DNA from: an uncultured Clostridia bacterium
GTDB taxonomy: Bacteria > Bacillota > Clostridia > TANB77 > CAG-508
NCBI GenBank assembly: GCA_948560265.1
Contig: CAOXTD010000001.1
Span: 124,001 to 188,000 of the forward strand
Direction: 5' to 3'
Length of the DNA: 64,000 bases
Below the pieces are notes generated by a model. It did no database searches and was not told the origin of the DNA. It saw nothing but the letters and a program-made list of their open reading frames with translations. This document shows, in pieces, positions 8,247 to 18,200 of this stretch. The stretch's first letter is position 1, and the number at the start of each line of letters is the position of its first letter. A program made the position numbers and the translations under genes.

Positions 8247-9185
8247 ATGAAAATAAAAAAGAAAGTAATAGCCATATTAATAGTAATTGCTTTAATGCTA
8301 CTTGCAAATAACATATTAGCGATGTCAGAATTAGTAGCACAAGCTAGACCATCAACAGATGAATTAAAAGGAGAACAAGAAGTAACCATTACTTTTAGTT
8401 TTGATAGATATCAACAAATTAAAAAAGGGGTAAATGCTTTTAAAGCAAAGTTAGAATATAATAAAGAGATATTTGAAGAAGTTAAACAAAGTGATTTTCA
8501 ATGCTTGAATGATTGGGAAAAACTACAATATAATCAGGAAACAGGAGAGTTTATTGCAATCAAAAGAGCTGGAAGTAAAGCACCAGAAGATCTTGTAAGT
8601 ATTGCATTAAAAACGAAACAAGGAGTAAAAGCAACATCAACAGATATTGTGTTTACAGATATTGTAACTTCAGAAGGAGAAAAAGATATTAATATTGAAC
8701 AAACAAAGACAACTATTAATATTGTAGAAGATCAAACAGAAAAACCAGAAGAGCCAAAACAAGAAAAGATTACTTCAAAGAAATATACTATTACAGAAAA
8801 ATATGTTGAAAGAGTTAGACCTAATACTACAGTAGAACAATTTAAAGCAAATGTAACTTTGGAGAATGTAACAACAGACCCACAAATTGTATTTATCAAT
8901 CAAGAAGGAAACACATTAGCAGAAAATGAAATAGTTACAACAGGCACAATTATAAAAGTAGGTAAAACACTACAATATACACTCAGTGTAATAGGTGATA
9001 TAGATGGTAATGGAAAAATTTCTATTAATGATTTAGCAAAATTGCAATTACATCTGATTGACAAAGAAATATTAGAAGGAGCAAAATTAAAGTCAGCTGA
9101 TGTTGATAATGATGGAAAAGTTACTATTAATGACTTAGCACAAATGAAACTAATTTTAATCGATTTATTGGAAATAGAAGGATAG
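8247..9185 (+). CDS. Secreted cohesin-like / dockerin-like protein
   Basis: 312 residues with an N-terminal signal peptide (~1-26, VIAILIVIALMLLANNILA). Residues ~28-165 resemble a cohesin beta-sandwich, then an acidic Pro/Lys linker and a beta-rich segment. The C-terminal ~65 residues are a type I dockerin-like module with two calcium-loop repeats, DIDGNGKISIND and DVDNDGKVTIND. Dockerins bind cohesins in extracellular assemblies. The adjacent giant protein, 42 bp downstream, also carries a dockerin-like pair, so a two-component surface complex is plausible. The cohesin assignment is less certain than the dockerin one. Confidence 0.75.
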   Translation: MKIKKKVIAILIVIALMLLANNILAMSELVAQARPSTDELKGEQEVTITFSFDRYQQIKKGVNAFKAKLEYNKEIFEEVKQSDFQCLNDWEKLQYNQETGEFIAIKRAGSKAPEDLVSIALKTKQGVKATSTDIVFTDIVTSEGEKDINIEQTKTTINIVEDQTEKPEEPKQEKITSKKYTITEKYVERVRPNTTVEQFKANVTLENVTTDPQIVFINQEGNTLAENEIVTTGTIIKVGKTLQYTLSVIGDIDGNGKISINDLAKLQLHLIDKEILEGAKLKSADVDNDGKVTINDLAQMKLILIDLLEIEG

Positions 9186-9227
9186 GAAAGAATAGATAAA
9201 CTAGATTAAAAATGGAGGATGTATACA

Positions 9228-12200
9228 ATGAAAGAAAAAGCAAAGAAAATAATAACAATTAGTATTTTTTCTACATTGTTCTTAATGTTATCTTTAGGAG
9301 TTATTTACGCTGCTAATATAATTTCTTCTAAAGGTGAATTAAATGATGATGGCATAATAGATTATAATGATGCTAGCTTATTAGAAAGCCATTTAATACA
9401 TATACAAGATTTGCCAGAAGATAAAATTTTCAATGCAGATATGGATAGTGATGGAGAAATCATGGTAACTGATTTATCACTATTAATTAAAAAAATAGAA
9501 AATGAAAGAGAATATACAGTAGAACTAATAGACTTAGATACACCAAATTATTATCCAAAAAAAGGTGAAGAAATAGAAATAACTTTTGGAGCTATTATTA
9601 ATTATGGAGATGTAAGAATAGAAAAAGTTATAATAAATGAACAAGAATATACAGTACAAAACGAAAATGGAATTTATAAAATAAAAGTAAATGTAGGAGA
9701 GCAAGCAGGAAAACAAGAGTATAAAATAAGTAAAGTTATTTTAAATACAGATGCAGAAGTGAAAATGAATGACACATTTACTGTAAGTGTTTTAAAAGAA
9801 CAACCTTTTATAGAAGAAAGTAGCTACAAGTTAGAAGAAACATTTGAAGGAAAAGCATATATAAACTTCAATTTAGTAGATGGGGAACAAAGTATTACAT
9901 CTGCACAATTTAGTGTTTATGAAATTTCAAATGCATCAGCACAAGTTAACCAAACAGAAGGTTTGCAAACAGAAATTGTACAAACCAATATAACAGCAGG
10001 AGAAAATAGACAAGAAGTACCAGTAGAAGAAGGAAAAACTTATAGAGTTGTTATTAATGTAGCATATAACCTTGCTAAAGACCAAATTGAAGGAAAAGAA
10101 TATCAAGCAGAATCTTTTATTTATAGCAAAGAATTTATTATGGCACTTGATTACCAACTTAGTATCAGCGACATACAAACCTTAAAAGATGGTCAACAAA
10201 GCAACAAATTTGCGAAAAAGGAACCAATTACGATTCAATTTGACAGTACCAATATTGCTTATGAAGGTACAGGTAGTCAAAACTTTGAGCCAAGCACAAT
10301 AACAGTAAACAACAAAGAATATGAAGTAACTAAACAAGAAGACCGTTATTTAGCAACAATTGATGGATTAGAACAAACAGGAGAAAATACAATTACCATC
10401 GAAAAAGTAAAATTAAAAAATGGAAAAGAAATAGTATTAGAAACAGGAAATACTGTAACCATTACAATTGATGCTCAAAAACCAGTTATATCTAACCTAG
10501 AAACAGAAGAAAATGTACAAGAAAAGAATATGAAAGTAACTTTCCACATTGAAGATGCAGCAAAATCAATTCAATCAGCCAAAGTAGTACTTTATGATAG
10601 TGGAGAAAATATTATAGCAAGTCAAGATATAACAACAGAAGAAATAGAAAATGGAAATGTAGAAAAAATCTTTAACACCAAAACAACAGATAGTTACATT
10701 ATTAAAGTAATTGCAACTTACCAAGAGACAGAAGACCATATCATAACAGACAGTGTTCTATTTGAAAGAGAAATCACAGCAAATCGTTTTGCAACTATTG
10801 TAAATGCAAAAGTAGAACCAGCTACAACAGAGAAAAATAAAACTGTAAAAATCACTTATGAAATCGAAACTAATAGTGAAAGTGAAGTTGCCAAAATTCG
10901 TGTCAATAACCTAGATTGTATTGCTACTAAAATAGCAAATGGAAAATATGAAGTAATTACAGAAGTAGGAGAAGAAGCAAAAGTATTACAATTAACAGCT
11001 AGTAGAATTATCTTTGCTGACCAAGCTGAGGCAACCATAGACAATACAGTAGAAGTAAATGTATTAAGAGATATACCAAAAATCGAAGAAATTAAACAAG
11101 AGGACAATTTAGAGAGCAATCAAGTAACTGTTACCTTTACATTAGTAGATCCAGATAGTAGCTTTATCACAGGAAAAGTACAATTGGTAAAACCAGCAGT
11201 AGATGGAGAACCAGAACAAGTAATCCAAGAACCAATCATTCAAAGAGAAGGGGAACATGGAAAAGTAGTTTTTGAAAATGTAGAAATTGACAAAGAATAT
11301 ACAGCAAGATTTATTGCAAGCTATAATCGTTATCCAGAAGGTGACGAAAACATAGAAGAAAATCAAGTCATTCGAGAAGCAAGAATTATGCTAGTTGGAG
11401 ACTATAACTTACAAGTAAGTGACTTAAAAACAGCCAATAAAGAAAAAGACACAAAATATTTTGAGAAAAAGAAAGAAATTGTACTAAGCTTTAATTGTAC
11501 AAATGCAACTAGTTTCTTACCAGAAAAAGCTATCATAAATGGAGAAGAATATGTATTAAAACACATAGAAGGAACCAACCAATATACCACTAAATTAGCA
11601 GGCTTAGAAGAAAGTGGTGTAAAAGAATACAAATTAGAAACCATTATATTAGACAATAAGAGATTTTTAGACATTGAGCCAGAACAAAAGATAAAAATTG
11701 AAGTGTTAAAAGAAAAACCAAACATTACCAACTTTGGATACAAAGAAGATGACACAGATAAAAATAAGGTAGTTGCAAGCTTTAACTTAGAGGATGTAGA
11801 AACAACTATCTCAAATGGAACTATTGTAATTTTCGATGACCATAAAAATGAAATTAAAACACAAAATTTGGTAATAGGTAATAATCAAATTACATTCGAT
11901 AAAATAGATAGTGAATACTATAACATTAAGGTAAAAGCTAGTTATGACCTAGATACTAATGTTTTAGGTGCTGGCGAAAATGAATACGAAGAACAAGTAA
12001 TATTACAAGAAGAAATTGATTTTACAGAACGAAAAATCCAACTAAAAGATATACAAGATGTAAGATTATACCATATATACTATGGATTTCCAATGGAAGT
12101 AAAGAATATTGATAGCAATGAAATAATTGAAAATCCAGAAAATTATGTGGCAAAAGTAAAAATGAAAAATATGCCAGATATGCATACGAATGTAAAAGCT

Positions 12201-15200
12201 TGTAGAATTGAGCAAAGGAAAGTTCTTTTAGAATTAGATGTAGAAAACACCATAATTTACAAAGGAGACGAAAGACAGGCAAAAGTAGAAGTACCTTTTG
12301 GTGTAATGGGAAATGCAGGTTCTTATGTAAAAAATGAATCTTTTGAAGATTTACTTTACCAAATGAGACAATACCCAACAGCAACCTTTAACCTAACCAA
12401 AGATTATGATGCCTCTGAATATGAAGTAGATACCTTAACCTATTTTGGAGATGGCATGTTTGAAGGAACTATTAATGGAAATGGGCATACTATCTACAAT
12501 TTGCAAAAACCAATATTTAATGAAATAGAAAGAGCAACGATTAAAAACCTTGTAATAGAAAATGCTTATATAACAAGCAAAGTAGGTGTATGGCAAAAAG
12601 GATTTATTGCTAATGAAATTTATAGTAAAACAGTTGTTAGCAATGTTCACATCAAAAATTCAACCATTTCTACTTATAAACAATTCTATACATTTGGACC
12701 AATAGCTGGAAGATTAAGTGGTAGTAGAGTTGAAAGATGTAGTGTTACCAATCTATCTATAGTAGCACAAAGAGGAGAGGGCTCTAGAAGAGTAGGTGGA
12801 ATTGTTGGAGAAATAGGATATGGTTCAACCATAGAAGACTGTTATGTAACAGGAGAGATTCAAGGCTCTTGGGAAGTAGGAGGAATTGTTGGTGGTGTTC
12901 AAGATTCTATGTATCAACAAAATACCATTAAACATTGTATTGCAAAAGTAAATATCAATGGAACATCAGGACCTGGTAATGTAGGAGGAATTGCAGGAAA
13001 TGCAAATGGTGCAGGAAGAATTAAACTAGTACAAAATATTAGTTTAGCACAAGGCAGCAAATCTTATAAAACACATGGAAGTGCTATTACATTAGACCCA
13101 GATACCTTCAATTATGAAATGATAGAATCGAATTTAACAGCAAATGCAGAAAATTCAAATGGACTCATTAAAGAATTTGCTAAAAGTGAATTTAATGGAG
13201 ATTTCTGCCTAGAACAAGCAGGATTTAGTAGCCAAATTTGGAATTTAGATGATAAAAACTATGAAAACATACCAACTTTAAAAGGTTATGACCCAAATAG
13301 CAAACAAGAAGGGGCAACTACTGGAAACTATATACCAGATGTAGAAAGATTAAAGAAGATGAGCGACTATGATCCAAACAAGGAAGTAGCCTATTCAAAC
13401 CTATACAAATTAATGCCATTCTTTGACGCAAAATATTTGGTAGTAGATGGAGCAAGAATTAGTGAGGACGACGTTTTAAACCAAAAACAAATTAAAACCA
13501 TTTTACCATATAATGCTAAAAATGAATTTGTGTTAACTCTTACCGAAGAAAATTATCAAAGCATAGACCATATTCATGTAGTATTTGCAGATGACACCAC
13601 AAAGCAATACCAATTAAAGTACAAAAATATGAATAACCATGTTGTTTCCTATAAATTAGAAGAACTAGGAATTGAATACAACTTTGATAAATATGTTTTA
13701 AAACAAGATTCAGAAGTTGTAAAAAAATTAGTGGACTATATTCTAACTTTAGATTATGACAAAGACTTAAAACCATTAGTAGCGCCAATCAACTTAGGAG
13801 ACCGTATTTATAAAGATTTCTTTAATGAAACAATTAAAACAGAAGAAAGTGCAAAAGAATTTGTTTTAAACTTTTTAGGAAATGTAAATGGATATAGTAT
13901 AACCATAGATAATCCTATTTTAGACCGATATATTTATGATTATTTAACCAAAATTACGAATAAGCTAAAACAATATATGTTTGCTTATAACTATTATTCA
14001 CGTTTTTATGGCTTTAAAGTTAGTGACATGAAAGTAAGCGATATTGTATTCTTTAAAGGAGAATTATACAATACAGGTGTAAATACAAACAATTTAGTAA
14101 ATTTATGTTTAGCAAGTACTTCATTAGGTTCTCATGTTTCTTACTTATTCTATGAAGAAAGCTTAGGACCTTGTGTTGGCTTTACAACAGTTAGTGAATT
14201 TGTGGAACACAATATTAAAATGTTTGCCAATAATCAAGAACCAAATGATTGGTTTGCAGAGAACTTTAATGGTATGTTAGTAGAAGTGCCAGCAAAAGGA
14301 TATGAAGACAGTATTGATTATCGTGCTTGGACACAACTAAAGAAACAGAAAAAATTTATCTTACCAATGTTAACCTTGCCAGAAGATTCAGGTTATATGA
14401 TATCAGCACCAACGACATTTTTAGTAGGTTCTCAAAGACTTTATATAAGAGAACCAGGAAATCAAGCACAAATTCAAAACCTACAAAATTTAATGAAAAA
14501 TTTTGCTAACCAAGTTGGTGTATTTTATACCACAGCAGCAGGATTTATAGAACCATCTATTTTTAATAAAGTATGTGATATAGCAATTGACACAACTGTT
14601 CTACCTGTATTAGGAGAACAGAAAAAAGGAACATCAACTGATCCTTTCTGTAAAAACTTTAATGAACTATTAAATGAATGGTTCACAATAAGAGCAGTAG
14701 CAGCTTATTCTGGTTCCCAAAGAATTTACTATGTTGTTGATAATACATTAACCAGTTATGGACGTACTTGGACACACGAAACAGGACATAACCAATGTAA
14801 CTTCTTATTCTTTAAGAGAAATGGATTTAGACCAGTTGGTGGTTGTAACAATAATGATGGCTCAGGAACAGAGGATTATACAGATGGAAATACAACCCAA
14901 GGATTTGGTGATGGAGCAGTAAACTTTAACTTAAGCTACAACTATAATAGTAGTCAAGTAATCACCACAAACTTAACCACTGAAAGAATTAACTCTACAG
15001 AAAAAATAGAAAGTTATTATAAAAGAATGTTTGAAGCCATAGACTTTTTAGACTATGCAGAAGCAAAAGCATTTTTACAATTAACGCCAGAAGAACAATC
15101 AAAAGTGGCAGTACAAATTTACTATCCAAATGCACCAGGAAATTATGCTAATGTAGGATGGAAACCAATTACTAAAGAAGAATTTGAAGAAATGGACTTA

Positions 15201-18200
15201 AAAACAGTTGAAGACATTTATGATAATCAAATTACCATTAAACCAGGTGTAACAGCACCAGTTACACAAACAGGAGAACAAGGACTATATGGTTCTGAAG
15301 GTATGTATATAAGACGTTGGTATCAACCATATAATGAAAAAGGAAGAACCCATTCTTATGGATTTACTTATACATCATGGCAAATGCTAGGAATTGGTGG
15401 ATATGACGGAGGATATGTTACCTACTTTAGTGGAAAGAGTAAAAATGACTTAGATGCCATTCAAAAAGTAACCAAAGACCCAGATATGACTTGGAAGAAA
15501 TTTAAAACGCAGCGTTATGAGTTAATGGAAAACAGTTGGAATACCATTCCATACTTAAATTCAGACGAATTAGTAGAAAAATATGTAGAAGCATTAAAAC
15601 TAGATGCTGCAAACAATGATAGGAATGTTAGCAATAGTACAAATGTAAGAAGAGTGAATTACCATTACTTAAAACGTGTAACTGATGATTTTAGAGCAGA
15701 GGTATTAGATGGAAATATCCAAAAAGTTCATATCAAAACAGCAGAAGAATTGAAACAAAAATTAACTCAAAATCCTTGTGGTTACTATGTATTAGACAAT
15801 GATATTGACTTATCTAGCATCACCGAAGGAAATGCTATTGTAGGTGGATACTTTATGGGAAAATTAGATGGGCAAGGACACAAATTAACAGGAAATACGA
15901 TTCCAATCTTTAACACCATTAAATTTGCTCATATTTCTAATCTACAAGTAGAAAATAGTAATATAACAAGTAGTTTAATGAATGTAGGAGCTTTGGCTAA
16001 AACATTAGAATATAGCCAAATGGAAAATGTACAAGGAAAAGACATTACCATATCTGCTACAAATAAACAAGTTGGTGGACTAATTGGTAGTACAGTATAC
16101 AGTTTGGTAAAAAATGTACATGTAACTAGAAGCAATGTAGTAGGAACAACAAGAGTTGGAGGAATTTCTGGTTATGTTGGTCAAAGCCAAGTAGAAGAGT
16201 GTAGTGCAAATGGAAAAGTACGTTCAACAGGAAATGCAGCTGGAGGACTAGTAGGAGAAATTTATAGTAAAACAACTCTTATAAATTGTTATACAATAGG
16301 AGAAGTACAAGGAAACCAAGATATTGGTGGATTAGTTGGCTATGTCAATACTTCTTATATTATGAACTGTTTTAGTAATACAAAAGCTACAGGAAATGCT
16401 GGTATAGCAAGCTTTGTAGGACAAACGACAAATAACTCTGTTATAAAAAATAATATTACCTTAGTAAATCAAACTGTAGGATATAAGTTTGATGGTAGAA
16501 CAGCTAGTGATAAATTCAAGAACTTTAGTGGAAACTATGAAAATAAAGTCAATGTAGGAAAATCAACAACAACTAGAGCAGGTATTGACTTTACAGGAAA
16601 AATTACAGAGATAGAAGGAACAGAAGTTAAGAAAGAAAGTTTCTATACAAACACTTTAACTTGGGATAATCATATTTGGGACTTTAGTAGAGTGGCAAGT
16701 GGAGGATTACCAAAATTAAAAAATGATGACCCTAATGATATAACAATGACAGGTGAAAGATATAGCATAACCAATGCAGAAGAATTTGAAAGTCTATTAA
16801 AAGAACATAGAGAAGCAACATTTGTAATTGAACAAGATATTGATTTATCTACTTTAGAAAGCACGACTACCATTATTGATGGTGTGTTTATGGGAAGAAT
16901 TGAAGGAAATAACCATACATTAAGAGGCAACAAAGTACCAATCTTCCATACAACTCGACATACTTATATTGAAAACTTAAAAATAGAAGGAAGTAACATC
17001 GATAAAAATGAGACAGATATAGGAGCGCTTACTAAAATAGCAGATAATATAGAACTTAAAAATGTGATAGGAAAAGATATCACAGTTACAAACAGAAGAG
17101 ATGATACTGGTGGATTAATTGGTATTATGACTTATGGAGACCTAGAAAATGTACATGTCATTGGAGGAAATGTAACAGGAACTAACCGTGTGGGAACACT
17201 TGCAGGATATATTGGATATTCTAACATAAAAGCATGTAGTAGTAATGGAACTGCTACTGGTACAGGTAATGCTGTTGGTGGCTTTATGGGAGAAATCACC
17301 AATGGAACAATGGTTGAAAACTGTTATGCAAGAGGAACAGCTAAAGGAAACCAAAATGTTGGTGGATTTGTAGGACTTTTAAGTAAAGCATCTACAATAA
17401 GCAATTCTTTGAGTATAACAAAAGTAGATGGAACAGATAGTGTTGCAGGATTTGTAGGGCAATCTATTACAAATTCTATTGTTAAAAACAACATAGCATT
17501 AGGAAATCAAGTTAGACAGCACTATAAATTTGATGGCAAAACAGTTCAAGAACAACTAGCAACATATGAAGGAAATTATGAATATGAAGGAAATAAAGGT
17601 ATTTCTATTGGAGAAAGAGGGGACATTGACTTCACAGGAAAAATAAGTGTAGCAAACAGAGAAAATGTAACAAGCAAAGACTTCTATACCAATACTTTGG
17701 GCTGGAATGAGGAGGTTTGGGACTTTAGTACAGTTGCGTCTTGCAAGACACCAACCTTAAAGAATAGTGACCCAAATGAGAGCATGGAAATTCATATACC
17801 AGTTCATGAAATACGTACCGAAGAAGAATTTAGAACCTTAATAGAGAAGTATCCAGATGAAAACTTTACATTAGAAAATGATATTGACTTATCTAGTTTA
17901 GAAAGTACAGGGGCTATCATTAGTGGTGAATTTATAGGAGAGATAGATGGAAAAAATCATAGCTTAAAAGGAAATACTGTTCCAATCTTCCATACGATTC
18001 ATTATGCAAAACTTGCTAATTTGAAATTAGAAGGAAGCAATATCAATAAAAATGAAACAGATGTAGGAGCACTTGCTAAAATAGCAGACAAAGTAGAACT
18101 TACGAATGTATTAGCAAAAGATATTAAAGTAGCTAATAAAAATAATAATACAGGTGGTCTAATTGGTATTATGACTTCTAGTGATTTGGAAAATGTACAT